Under the pieces are notes generated by a model. It saw only the letters and a program-made list of their open reading frames with translations. It was not told the origin of the DNA and searched no databases. A program made the translations under genes and the position numbers. A stretch of 20,833 nucleotides of DNA from Candidatus Omnitrophota bacterium (lineage in GTDB: Bacteria > Omnitrophota > Gorgyraeia > S143-82): positions 1-20,833 of the forward strand of contig JAMOOT010000022.1 in assembly GCA_027065215.1 (NCBI GenBank). The letters run 5' to 3'. Below are positions 1-7,633 of the stretch, one piece after another (positions within the stretch are counted from its first letter, which is position 1; each line of letters begins with the position of its first letter).

Positions 1-250
1 TAGGTAAATCAAAGTAGTTTCCTTCTTTTTTCACATCAGCTGGAGCCAGACTTATAGTGAGTCTGCCCTTTGGTATGTCAAGTCCGGTATTTCGTACAGC
101 TGCCCTTATGCGTTCTCGACTTTCTTTCACTGCTGTATCCGGAAGGCCAACAATAGAGACATTAGGAAGTCCAGAGGAGATGTCCACTTCTATCTGGACC
201 TCTATGACTTCATACCCTAATATACCGGCACTTTTGATGCGTGTGATCAT
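1..250 (-). CDS. comM: ComM/YifB-family Mg-chelatase-like AAA+ ATPase, N-terminal fragment
   Basis: Only the first 83 codons are in the window; the gene continues past the left edge. The translation opens MITRIKSAGILGYEVIEVQI and contains VDISSGLPNVSIVGLPD, AVKESRERIRAAV and ISLAPADVKKEG, all hallmarks of the N-terminal ChlI-like domain of ComM/YifB. The family is a hexameric AAA+ helicase; in naturally transformable bacteria ComM drives branch migration during integration of incoming DNA. Many non-competent bacteria also carry it, so it does not prove competence, although pilT lies nearby. The AAA+ core with its Walker motifs is off the edge. The ATG (248-250) has no SD; an extended -10 box lies 9 bases upstream. 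Confidence 0.93.
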   Translation of the reverse strand, partial: MITRIKSAGILGYEVIEVQIEVDISSGLPNVSIVGLPDTAVKESRERIRAAVRNTGLDIPKGRLTISLAPADVKKEGNYFDLP

Positions 251-259
251 ACCAATAAA

Positions 260-268
260 ATTTTAGCA
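260..268 (-). promoter_or_regulatory. Extended -10 promoter for comM
   Basis: Read on the minus strand this is TGCTAAAAT, a TG-n-TAAAAT extended -10 element ending 9 bases before the comM ATG. Transcription would start within a few bases of the ATG, fitting the absence of an SD. No convincing -35 box is visible, as expected for extended -10 promoters. Confidence 0.5.
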
Positions 269-355
269 CATATTAGCATCGACTCTGTGAATAAATCTAT
301 CCTCTGAAGGGAGAAAATAGGAGTATGAAAATGATGTGGTTAGAAGAAGATATAG

Positions 356-364
356 TGTTATAAT
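356..364 (+). promoter_or_regulatory. Extended -10 promoter for the gene at 374
   Basis: The sequence TGTTATAAT is a perfect extended -10 element (TG-n-TATAAT). It ends 9 bases before the ATG at 374, the same spacing as in the divergent comM promoter, and both spacers end in TTGGT. The predicted start site is within a few bases of the ATG. The rest of the 251-373 intergenic region shows no other clear element. Confidence 0.55.
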
Positions 365-373
365 ACCTTTGGT

Positions 374-901
374 ATGGATATAGAATCGCTTTGGAATAAG
401 GCAATTAAGGAGACTGAGATCCATTGGCAAAGGTTGGAGTATCTTGCAACCTTCCAGCCTACAAGGATATCTTATATCCTGCTGTCTAAATCGGATATCT
501 CTCCTGAAGATACGGTAGTGCGTAAGGGAAGTATAGAGGTATTGCAGCCGGTCATAATTGTGCCTCCGGATTATCCTATTTTTGAGGGGTTTAATTTTAA
601 GGAGGATATTGGGTTAGAATCGGATTCGGTGAGGGCTTTTTTGTATATGCGTGGTATAAAGTTGCCCTCATTAAAATATTATAATAAAACATTTACGTTA
701 GATGTGTGGGAGATGCCGATAACTGATGCCTTGGCAAAGATAAAAAATGACCTTTATAGACGTGAAGATACCAAGACAGGGCTTATTGTAGGCCCCAACG
801 ATGTTTGGCAATTTTCATTGCTTATATATGTGGCTTCTCTAATAGATAGATCTTTTGAGCATGATTTAAAACGGATTTGGGAGAAAAATTCGCAGGAGTA
901 G
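374..901 (+). CDS. Unrecognised 175-aa cytoplasmic protein
   Basis: I do not recognise this family. The protein has no signal peptide, clear membrane segment or catalytic motif. It reads as a mixed alpha/beta protein with a hydrophobic middle (VLQPVIIVPPDYPIF, about residues 55-70) and a helical C-terminus ending in charged residues. The ATG at 374 is the only sensible start, because an in-frame TAG lies at 353-355. There is no SD, but TGTTATAAT lies just upstream, so the mRNA may be leaderless. The next gene starts 13 bases downstream with its own strong SD, so the two probably share a transcript. Confidence 0.75.
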   Translation: MDIESLWNKAIKETEIHWQRLEYLATFQPTRISYILLSKSDISPEDTVVRKGSIEVLQPVIIVPPDYPIFEGFNFKEDIGLESDSVRAFLYMRGIKLPSLKYYNKTFTLDVWEMPITDALAKIKNDLYRREDTKTGLIVGPNDVWQFSLLIYVASLIDRSFEHDLKRIWEKNSQE

Positions 902-914
902 GAGGTATATATCG

Positions 915-1100
915 ATGCCTTATGTAGAGGTAAAACTGTTGGGTAGTTTGAGTCGAGACCAGAAAAGGGAATTAGCAAAACGGATTACACAGGCATTGAG
1001 TGAAGTGGCAGGGAAGAATCCTGGAAGCATTTATGTTGTTTTCCAAGAAGTTGAGAGAGAAGATTGGGCTGCGGGTGGTATACTTTTTGCTGATAAATAG
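915..1100 (+). CDS. 4-oxalocrotonate tautomerase family enzyme
   Basis: The 61-aa length is typical of 4-oxalocrotonate tautomerases, whose subunits are about 62 residues and form hexamers. The protein starts MPYVEVKLL. After Met removal Pro-1 would be the catalytic base, the defining feature of the superfamily. The stretch LSRDQKRELAKRITQALSEV is the usual amphipathic helix, and a second beta-alpha part with YVVFQEV follows. A good SD (GGAGG) precedes the ATG. No aromatic degradation genes are nearby, so the substrate is unknown; many such stand-alone tautomerases have no assigned pathway. The family call is firm, the physiological role is not. Confidence 0.88.
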   Translation: MPYVEVKLLGSLSRDQKRELAKRITQALSEVAGKNPGSIYVVFQEVEREDWAAGGILFADK

Positions 1101-1148
1101 ATTTTATGTATAATTAAGATTAAATAGGATAAACGAGGGGGCAATGGT

Positions 1149-2264
1149 ATGACAGTGAATATTGTGGATCTGTTATTACTGTGTATGGAAAAAAAGGCCT
1201 CTGATTTGCACTTGACGGCCCAGATGCCACCTATCTTGCGGATACATGGCGAGTTGGTTATTATGAGAGATATTCCCCCTATAAAGCGAGATGATCTGCG
1301 TAGGATGATATATGGATGTTTGACTGATGCCCAAAAGGAAAAATTTGAAAAGGAATTAGAGTTAGATTTTTCTTTGCACTTTCCTAATACTGACAGGTTT
1401 AGGGTCAATGTGCATATGCAGAGAGGGAGTGTGGAAGCGGCCTTTAGACGAGTTACTTCAAGTATCCCTTCTTGGGAAAGCCTTGGTCTGCCGCCTGTTG
1501 TAAAAGAATTGGCCCGTAAACCGAACGGGTTGATATTGGTAACCGGGCCTACTGGGGTTGGGAAGAGCACCACCTTGGCGGCAATGGTAGACCTTATAAA
1601 TCAGGAATTTAGTAAGTTGATTATAACGATCGAGGATCCAATTGAATATCTGCACCGGCATGGCAAGAGTATAGTCAAACAGAGAGAAGTGCATCAGGAC
1701 ACACTCTCTTTTGCCAACGCCCTGCGCCATGTACTAAGGCAGGATCCAGATGTTATTGTAGTAGGCGAGATGCGAGATTTAGAGACGATATCCACTGCTA
1801 TTACCGCAGCCGAGACAGGGCACCTTGTTTTGGCCACTTTGCACACCGTGGATGCCGCTCAGACGGTAGAACGTATAATTGATGTGTTTCCTCCTCATCA
1901 ACAACAGCAAATAAGGTTGCAGTTGGCCGATTGTCTGCAGGCTGTGTTGTCTCAGCAGTTGTTAAAAAGGCAGGACGGACAAGGCAGGGTTTTGGCTATG
2001 GAGGTAATGACCTGTACCCCAGCAGTGCGTAATGTGATACGAGAGATGAGGATAGAGCAGATTCCCAATTTGATACAGACTGGAAGTCAATATGGTATGC
2101 AATCAATGGATAGTTCTATACGAGACTTGTATGCTCGAGGAATTGTTGGTTATGAAGAGGCGGCGACATATATGAAGGATCCGTCCTTATTGGAGCGCAC
2201 TAAACCCGGTAGAGTAGGAGGTAGAGGGAATGAAGATAAAAGGGAAGGCCTACGTTTTTGGTGA
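1149..2264 (+). CDS. pilT: Type IV pilus retraction ATPase PilT
   Basis: This 371-aa secretion ATPase powers pilus retraction in twitching motility and DNA uptake. ASDLHLTAQMPPILRIHGEL at the N-terminus is the PilT PAS-like domain signature. Walker A is GPTGVGKST (residues 133-141). The Asp box ITIEDPIEYLH, the His box and the Walker B region DVIVVGEMRD follow. AVRNVIREMR corresponds to the AIRNLIRE motif that separates PilT from PilB/GspE. An SD (GAGGGG, 1135-1140) precedes the ATG. The last 35 bases overlap leuD. The rest of the pilus machinery is not here, but an A24 prepilin peptidase and prepilin-like peptides lie 13-18 kb to the right. Confidence 0.96.
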   Translation: MTVNIVDLLLLCMEKKASDLHLTAQMPPILRIHGELVIMRDIPPIKRDDLRRMIYGCLTDAQKEKFEKELELDFSLHFPNTDRFRVNVHMQRGSVEAAFRRVTSSIPSWESLGLPPVVKELARKPNGLILVTGPTGVGKSTTLAAMVDLINQEFSKLIITIEDPIEYLHRHGKSIVKQREVHQDTLSFANALRHVLRQDPDVIVVGEMRDLETISTAITAAETGHLVLATLHTVDAAQTVERIIDVFPPHQQQQIRLQLADCLQAVLSQQLLKRQDGQGRVLAMEVMTCTPAVRNVIREMRIEQIPNLIQTGSQYGMQSMDSSIRDLYARGIVGYEEAATYMKDPSLLERTKPGRVGGRGNEDKREGLRFW

Positions 2265-2733
2265 TAATATAAATACTGATTTTATCATCTCTGGCAGGTA
2301 TAAGTTTTCTATAACCGACATAAATGAATTGGCCAAGCATATTATGGAGGACATTGCTCCAGGGTTTTATGATAAATTGGACCATGGGAATGCGATATTA
2401 GTGGCGGGAGAAAATTTTGGGATGGGGTCTTCTCGCGAACAGGCTCCTTTAGCTTTGAAGGCTGCTGGTATAAATGCGGTTGTTGCTAAGTCATTTGCGC
2501 GTATATTCTTCCGTAATGCCTTCAACATTGGTCTCCCTCTTGTGGAGGTGGATACCTCAGGGGTGGAGGAAGGGGATAACTTAGAGATAGATTTGGATAT
2601 GGGGAAGTTTGTCGATATTAGTAGGGGATGGGAGAGAGAGATAACTCCTTTGCCTCAACTGATGCAACAGATATTACGGGAAGGGGGAATGATAGAGTAC
2701 TTTGGTAACCACAAAACCCTTACGGTTCAATAA
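2230..2733 (+). CDS. leuD: 3-isopropylmalate dehydratase (isopropylmalate isomerase) small subunit
   Basis: LeuD is the swivel-domain small subunit of isopropylmalate isomerase, which together with the Fe-S large subunit LeuC interconverts 2- and 3-isopropylmalate in leucine synthesis. The 167-aa length fits the short LeuD/homoaconitase-small class. Signatures are VFGDNINTDFIISGRY at the N-terminus and GENFGMGSSREQAPLALKAA near residue 60, followed by AKSFARIFFRNAFNIGLPL. The substrate-recognition loop after the first motif reads YKFSIT rather than the forms I remember, so related substrates (homoaconitate, methylmalate derivatives) are not excluded. SD AGGAGG (2216-2221) lies inside pilT, giving a 35-base overlap and likely coupling. 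The large subunit is not in the window. Confidence 0.92.
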   Translation: MKIKGKAYVFGDNINTDFIISGRYKFSITDINELAKHIMEDIAPGFYDKLDHGNAILVAGENFGMGSSREQAPLALKAAGINAVVAKSFARIFFRNAFNIGLPLVEVDTSGVEEGDNLEIDLDMGKFVDISRGWEREITPLPQLMQQILREGGMIEYFGNHKTLTVQ

Positions 2734-2784
2734 GGTTCGTGATAGAATAAACTTCAATAATAAAAGTGTTAGGGAGGAGTTGAG

Positions 2785-3057
2785 ATGACTAAGAAGGACA
2801 TTGTTCTAAAAATCGCTGATGAGACCGGGCTTAAACAGGCCGATGTGAAATTGGTGGTTCAAAAGACCTTTGATATCATCACTGAGGCCTTAGCGATGGG
2901 AGATAAGATTGAGTTGCGCAATTTTGGTGTCTTCAAGATTAAGGAACGTAGGCCCCGTGTTGGCCGAAATCCACGGACTGGTGAAGCAGTCCCCGTCCCT
3001 CCCCGTAGGGTAGTTGTGTTTAAGCCTGGTTTGGAAATGAAATCCAAGATAAAATAA
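2785..3057 (+). CDS. HU/IHF-family nucleoid DNA-binding protein
   Basis: This 90-aa protein is a full-length HU/IHF subunit. MTKKDIVLKIADETGL is the N-terminal dimerisation helix, IELRNFGVFKI the conserved beta region, and RVGRNPRTGE with VPPRRVVVFKPG the DNA-binding beta arm, whose intercalating proline lies in NPRTGE. It bends DNA and organises the nucleoid. HU and IHF subunits are hard to separate by eye; the sequence suits a single-gene HU-like homodimer. SD GGGAGGAG precedes the ATG. The stop codon shares a base with the hisS start (TAATG), indicating translational coupling. Confidence 0.95.
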   Translation: MTKKDIVLKIADETGLKQADVKLVVQKTFDIITEALAMGDKIELRNFGVFKIKERRPRVGRNPRTGEAVPVPPRRVVVFKPGLEMKSKIK

Positions 3058-4367
3058 TGTTATCTCGATCGGTTCGAGGAACACGGGATATCCTTCCGGA
3101 GGATGTTCCTCTATGGCGGTTTGTTGAAGAGAAGGCACGGGGTTTTTTCTCCTGTTATGGCTATAGGGAGATTCGTACCCCCATCCTTGAGTATGTGGAT
3201 TTATTTGTAAGATCCTTGGGGGAGAGCACTGATATAGTAGAAAAGCAGATGTTTGTGATAGAGCGGGGGGAAGACTCCCTTGTCTTGCGTCCTGAGGGTA
3301 CTGCTGGAGTAGTGCGGGCATATTGTGAACACCGATTAGATGTTAACGATCCTGTGCAGAGGTTCTTCTATGTTGGGCCGATGTTTCGTGGTGAACGCCC
3401 ACAAAAGGGAAGGCTTCGTCAGTTCCATCAAATAGGTTTGGAGTTATTTAATGTTGCCTCTCCCTTGGGGGAATTGGAGATAATAGAGGCATTAGTGGGA
3501 TTCCTCAATGTAATCGGCCTTTCGGGATATACTGTAAAAATAAATTCTTTAGGGTGTGAGAAGGATAAACTTAGATTATCTGATCAATTGAGGTCTCTTT
3601 TGCAAGGGAGAAAGGATGATCTGTGTTCGGTTTGCCGAGACCGGTTAGAAAGAAACGTACTGCGCATATTGGATTGTAAGAATGAACAGTGTCAGTCTGT
3701 AGTCAGGTCATTAGGCGTGTTGGATAGTTATCTGTGTCCAGATTGTAAGGAACATTATGAGAAAGTAAAATCTTTTCTTTCTCATTTTAAGGTGAAATTT
3801 GTTGAGGACCCTTTTTTAGTCAGGGGGCTTGATTATTATTCCCGAACCGTTTTTGAGTTAACACATCCTTCCTTAGGGGAAGGACAGGATACATTTGCTG
3901 CGGGTGGCAGATATGATTGGTTGGTAAATGAGATAAGTGGCGGAAAGATGGATATCCCTTCGATAGGATTTGCGATTGGTGTGGAAAGGTTGCTGATTGC
4001 TCTTGCGGGATCAGAAAAGAAGAAAGATATGCATAATCATTTTGATGTTGCAGTATTATACTTTCCTGGCCTTGAAATTGAGGCCTTTTCCTTGGCAAGG
4101 GAAATACGAAAGAATGGAATTCGGGTATTGATGGATTTGACTGGCAGGTCGATAAAATCGCAAATGAGATGGGCTAATCGTCTTGGGACAAGATGGGTCT
4201 TGATTCTTGGGGAAGAGGAAGTAAAAGAGGAGAATGTAAAATTAAAGGATATGAGGCAGGGTGATGAAATTTTTATAGGTATGGGAGAGGTAGTGCAGAA
4301 GTTAAGGAATATGTTGAGAGAGAAAGGGGAGGGGCTATGGCTAAGAGGAGAAAAGTCAAACGGATAG
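3057..4367 (+). CDS. hisS: Histidyl-tRNA synthetase
   Basis: This class II aminoacyl-tRNA synthetase charges tRNA-His. The 436-aa length is normal. RGTRDILPEDVPLW is the usual N-terminus. Motif 2 is FFYVGPMFRGERPQKGRLRQ, leading into FHQIGLELF. The histidine-binding signatures are LVRGLDYYSRTVFEL and AAGGRYDWLV, and motif 3 is IGFAIGVERLL. A cysteine-bearing insertion (CSVCRDRLER and CPDCKEHYE) is present, as in many bacterial HisRS. The C-terminal anticodon-binding domain begins near FDVAVLYFPG. It overlaps the upstream HU gene by one base and the downstream pfkA by 31 bases, so it sits inside a polycistronic unit. Confidence 0.97.
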   Translation: MLSRSVRGTRDILPEDVPLWRFVEEKARGFFSCYGYREIRTPILEYVDLFVRSLGESTDIVEKQMFVIERGEDSLVLRPEGTAGVVRAYCEHRLDVNDPVQRFFYVGPMFRGERPQKGRLRQFHQIGLELFNVASPLGELEIIEALVGFLNVIGLSGYTVKINSLGCEKDKLRLSDQLRSLLQGRKDDLCSVCRDRLERNVLRILDCKNEQCQSVVRSLGVLDSYLCPDCKEHYEKVKSFLSHFKVKFVEDPFLVRGLDYYSRTVFELTHPSLGEGQDTFAAGGRYDWLVNEISGGKMDIPSIGFAIGVERLLIALAGSEKKKDMHNHFDVAVLYFPGLEIEAFSLAREIRKNGIRVLMDLTGRSIKSQMRWANRLGTRWVLILGEEEVKEENVKLKDMRQGDEIFIGMGEVVQKLRNMLREKGEGLWLRGEKSNG

Positions 4368-5440
4368 GGATACTTACCGCTGGAGGAGATTGTCCGGGGC
4401 TCAATGCGGTCATACGTGCGGTTGTTAAGCCAGCTGTAGAGATGGGAATAGAGGTTATTGGGTTTAAGGATGGCTATTCGGGATTGATGTTTAATAAATG
4501 GAAAAAGTTAGATGGCCACGATGTCTCAGGGATATTAGTCCAAGGGGGCACTATATTGGGGACTTCTAATAAAGATAATCCATTTCGTCAACCATTTAAA
4601 GACAGTAGGACTGGAAAGGTTTATTATAAGGACCTTTCTGATGATGTGGTCCGGACCTATAAAAGGTTGAAATTAGATGCCTTGATATGTATTGGAGGAG
4701 ATGGGACCCAGACTGTATCCAGTAAACTGGTAGAAAAGGGGTTAAATATCGTGGGGGTTCCTAAAACAATAGATAATGATTTGGTTGGGACAGATATGAC
4801 CTTTGGTTTTGACTCTGCAATGACCACTGCAACAGAAGCAATAGATAAATTACATACAACTGCCCAATCCCATCACCGGGTTATGGTCTTAGAGGTTATG
4901 GGTAGATATGCTGGTTGGATTGCTTTGTCAAGCGGGCTTGCTGGTGGAGGCGATATCATTATTATCCCTGAGATACCTTATGATATTAATAGTGTGTGTG
5001 CTAAGGTCAGGGAGAGGAGTCGCAAAGGCAAGAGGTTTAGTATTGTGGTTGTTGCAGAAGGTGCTCGCCCAAAAGGGGGGGGATTGGTAGTTAAAGAGGT
5101 AATCAAGGATAGTCCAGATCCTATAAGGTTGGGAGGTATAGGAAACAAATTGGGCAAGGATATAGAGGAGCGCACTGGACTTGAGACCAGAGTGACCATA
5201 TTAGGACACATCCAAAGGGGCGGGACACCTACTCCGTTTGACCGGATATTGGCTACTCGTTTTGGTATAGCAGCCCTTGAGTTGGTGCGAAATGGAGATT
5301 TTGGAAAGATGGTTTGTTTAAGGAATGGGAAGATGGCCTCTATCTCATTGGAGAAGGTTGGAGGGAAGGTGCGGACTGTCCCTAAAAATTGTGAGATGAT
5401 AAAGGCAGCCCGAATGATCGGAATCTGTCTGGGGGATTGA
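4337..5440 (+). CDS. pfkA: 6-phosphofructokinase, group with Gly104/Lys124 pattern
   Basis: This glycolytic enzyme phosphorylates fructose 6-phosphate. The 367-aa sequence has RIGILTAGGDCPGLNAVIRA at the N-terminus, GGDGT (residues 120-124), the catalytic segment PKTIDND (142-148), MGRYAGW (188-194) and LGHIQRGGTPTPFDR near the C-terminus. Donor choice is usually judged at positions 104 and 124 (E. coli numbering). Here they are Gly (GGDGT) and Lys (PKTIDND). Gly104 suggests ATP, whereas Lys124 is common in PPi enzymes; the mixed pair occurs in group III enzymes that use ATP. I therefore favour ATP with moderate confidence. A G-rich SD lies inside hisS. Confidence 0.94.
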   Translation: MAKRRKVKRIGILTAGGDCPGLNAVIRAVVKPAVEMGIEVIGFKDGYSGLMFNKWKKLDGHDVSGILVQGGTILGTSNKDNPFRQPFKDSRTGKVYYKDLSDDVVRTYKRLKLDALICIGGDGTQTVSSKLVEKGLNIVGVPKTIDNDLVGTDMTFGFDSAMTTATEAIDKLHTTAQSHHRVMVLEVMGRYAGWIALSSGLAGGGDIIIIPEIPYDINSVCAKVRERSRKGKRFSIVVVAEGARPKGGGLVVKEVIKDSPDPIRLGGIGNKLGKDIEERTGLETRVTILGHIQRGGTPTPFDRILATRFGIAALELVRNGDFGKMVCLRNGKMASISLEKVGGKVRTVPKNCEMIKAARMIGICLGD

Positions 5441-5448
5441 ACTAAACA

Positions 5449-6678
5449 ATGGACCCATACTGGCAGGTGGGACTAATCTGTGTCTTGTTTTTATTCTCTG
5501 CATTCTTTTCAGGTATAGAGGCAGCATTATTTTCTCTTTCCCAGGTTGCTCTTGCGAGGATAAAAAGGCGAAATCCGCGGAGGGCAGACAGGATATCTGT
5601 CTTATTACGCGATCCGAACGCAATGATTAATATCATCATCACAGGTAACACTATTGTCAATGTTGCCTTTTCCGTTGTTTGGTCTTCGATATTCCTAAAT
5701 ATGTTTGGGAAAGAGTCTTTGACTTTGGCGGTGCTTTCTGGAACATTGCTTTTACTTCTGATTGGGGAACTTGTCCCTAAGGTTATTGCCCTTGCCAATC
5801 CAGAGGCATTTGCCTATGTAGGAGTCCCTTTTCTCGAATTGTTTTCTAAGTTCCTTTATCCCTTGGCTAAGGTATTCGAAAAGATTCTTTCATTTTTGTT
5901 CTCTCGAATAGGGATAAAGACAAACAAGATGGATTTTTCATTAAGTGAAGATGAGTTAGAGGCACTATTAGAATTAGGGAAGCAAGAAGGTGTATTGGAC
6001 GAGTCAGAGAAAGAGATGCTTGAAGAGGCAATGGATTTGGATGAACGCACAGTGGATGAGATAATGACACCGCGAGTTGATATTGTGGCAGTTGATGTAT
6101 TGAGTTCTTTTCAAGATTTGCGAAAGATTGCAGGGACCAACCGGCATTCAAGACTTCCAGTCTACAAAGGAAGTATAGATTACATCTTGGGGTATGTTCG
6201 CCTCAAAGAAGTTCTCTTGCACCCGGAGAAGGATTGGCGTTCTTTTATGCGGAAGGCCTTAATGGTACCAGAGACCAAGTCGATAACCAAACTCCTTGAG
6301 AACCTTAGGGAAGAGGAGGAAGATTTGGCTATAGTCGTTGATGAATATGGTGGCACAGCAGGATTAGTTACCATAGAGGATGTTATTGAGGAATTATTGG
6401 GAAATATAACTGATGAGTTCGATGTAGATCAAGTTGATATAATTCGGCGTTCAGATGGTGCATATATTGTATCTGGGATGACATCTTTGCGAGATTTGTC
6501 TGAACGGTTAGAGATCGAATTTGATGTGGATGAGATAGATACAGTTGGTGGATTTGTTATGCACAAATTAGGATATGTACCCAAAGGCGGTGAGAGGTTT
6601 CTGTATAAAGGTTGGGTTTGGGAAGTGGAGAGGGTTAGAGGTAATCGCGTGATACAAGTCATTATAAAGGCAGGGTAA
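5449..6678 (+). CDS. HlyC/CorC (CNNM/DUF21) family membrane protein with CBS pair
   Basis: This 409-aa inner-membrane protein has the full three-domain layout of the family. A DUF21/CNNM transmembrane domain (about 1-150) starts with FLFSAFFSGIEAALFSLS and includes a segment around GELVPKVIALANPEAFA. A CBS pair (about 200-320) has IMTPRVDIVAVD and AIVVDEYGGTAGLVTIEDVI. A C-terminal CorC_HlyC domain (about 335-409) includes DEIDTVGGFVMHKLG. Related proteins act in Mg2+/Co2+ efflux or homeostasis, but many members are uncharacterised and the old name hemolysin is misleading. It starts 8 bases after pfkA and ends one base before a shorter paralogue. Confidence 0.93.
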   Translation: MDPYWQVGLICVLFLFSAFFSGIEAALFSLSQVALARIKRRNPRRADRISVLLRDPNAMINIIITGNTIVNVAFSVVWSSIFLNMFGKESLTLAVLSGTLLLLLIGELVPKVIALANPEAFAYVGVPFLELFSKFLYPLAKVFEKILSFLFSRIGIKTNKMDFSLSEDELEALLELGKQEGVLDESEKEMLEEAMDLDERTVDEIMTPRVDIVAVDVLSSFQDLRKIAGTNRHSRLPVYKGSIDYILGYVRLKEVLLHPEKDWRSFMRKALMVPETKSITKLLENLREEEEDLAIVVDEYGGTAGLVTIEDVIEELLGNITDEFDVDQVDIIRRSDGAYIVSGMTSLRDLSERLEIEFDVDEIDTVGGFVMHKLGYVPKGGERFLYKGWVWEVERVRGNRVIQVIIKAG

Positions 6679-6679
6679 G

Positions 6680-7633
6680 ATGTTAGTGGTTTTATTATTT
6701 TTATTTATCTTCCTTTCAGCCTTTTTTTCTGGAATAGAAACCGGATTTGTTTCCCTTAGCCCGATAAAGATTGAGGTATTGAGGCGCAAACGTCCAAGGA
6801 TTGCCGCTAAGATAAGGGTATTGAGAAGAAATTGGAACCTGTTTTTAAGCACTACCCTTATAGGCAATGATCTGTCTTTAGTTGCTGCATCATCATTGTT
6901 TACCTATATAGCAAATGTCCGGTTAGGGATTACCAATGAGGCAATAATTACTGCCTTGTTTACGGTTGTGATGTTGATCTTTGCTGAATCAGGCCCCAAA
7001 GTATTGTTTCGTTATCATAGTGAGCGCTTGGTCCCAGCGTCTTTGCCGTTGTTTATATTTTTTCAGACCATTTTTTATCCTTTGGCTGTTTTGTTTACTT
7101 ATCTAAGCCAAGGGTTGCTTCGTTTATTTAAGATAGAATCGCGAGACAAAAGAGGTATCTTTGTTACACGTGAAGAGTTGCGAATGCTTCTATACCAAGG
7201 GAGTACTGCTGGGGAACTCCATAAAGAGGAGCGTACGCTTATAAAGCGTATATTTGATTTTTCAACTCGCAAAGTGAAAGATATAGTGACCCCTATGGAT
7301 AGAGTGGCATTTGTGGAAGATGATTGGGACATATCCAGAATTTTACATATGGCAAGAGAAAAGGAATACTCCCGTTACCCAGTGAGAAAAGATGGAAGGA
7401 TAGTCGGGTTTGTACATATATTAGATTTATTATATATGCCACCAGAAGAAGATTGGCATAGTTACATCCGTCCGATAATATATGTATATGACCAAGCACC
7501 TGTTGGACAGGTGTTTTATCAGATGCAGTCAATCAGAGTTAATATAGTTATAGTTTTTTCTGACGATTATCAAGTAAGTGGTATAGTTACTATGAAGGAT
7601 ATAATGGATGAGATAGTAGGAGAAATAGTATGA
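6680..7633 (+). CDS. Second DUF21/CBS membrane protein, lacking the CorC_HlyC domain
   Basis: This 317-aa protein is a paralogue of its upstream neighbour. It has the DUF21 opening FLSAFFSGIETGFVSLSPI, membrane segments to about residue 150, and a CBS pair containing VTPMDRVAFVEDDW and IVFSDDYQVSGIVTMKDIMD. It ends right after the second CBS motif (DEIVGEIV), so the C-terminal CorC_HlyC domain is absent. The reading frame is intact and the end overlaps the next gene as ATGA, so this looks like a natural short form rather than a truncation. It may form a heteromer with the upstream protein or be a separate cation transporter; the substrate is unknown. Confidence 0.9.
   Translation: MLVVLLFLFIFLSAFFSGIETGFVSLSPIKIEVLRRKRPRIAAKIRVLRRNWNLFLSTTLIGNDLSLVAASSLFTYIANVRLGITNEAIITALFTVVMLIFAESGPKVLFRYHSERLVPASLPLFIFFQTIFYPLAVLFTYLSQGLLRLFKIESRDKRGIFVTREELRMLLYQGSTAGELHKEERTLIKRIFDFSTRKVKDIVTPMDRVAFVEDDWDISRILHMAREKEYSRYPVRKDGRIVGFVHILDLLYMPPEEDWHSYIRPIIYVYDQAPVGQVFYQMQSIRVNIVIVFSDDYQVSGIVTMKDIMDEIVGEIV

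Noticed and set aside
325..363. Short 12-codon upstream frame with AGGAG before it, ahead of the gene at 374
   Set aside because: The extended -10 box at 356-364 lies at its end, so the main promoter would not transcribe it; it shows no sign of a regulatory leader.
1031..1573. 180-aa minus-strand open frame across the start of pilT
   Set aside because: It overlaps two well-supported plus-strand genes and its translation has no recognisable feature.
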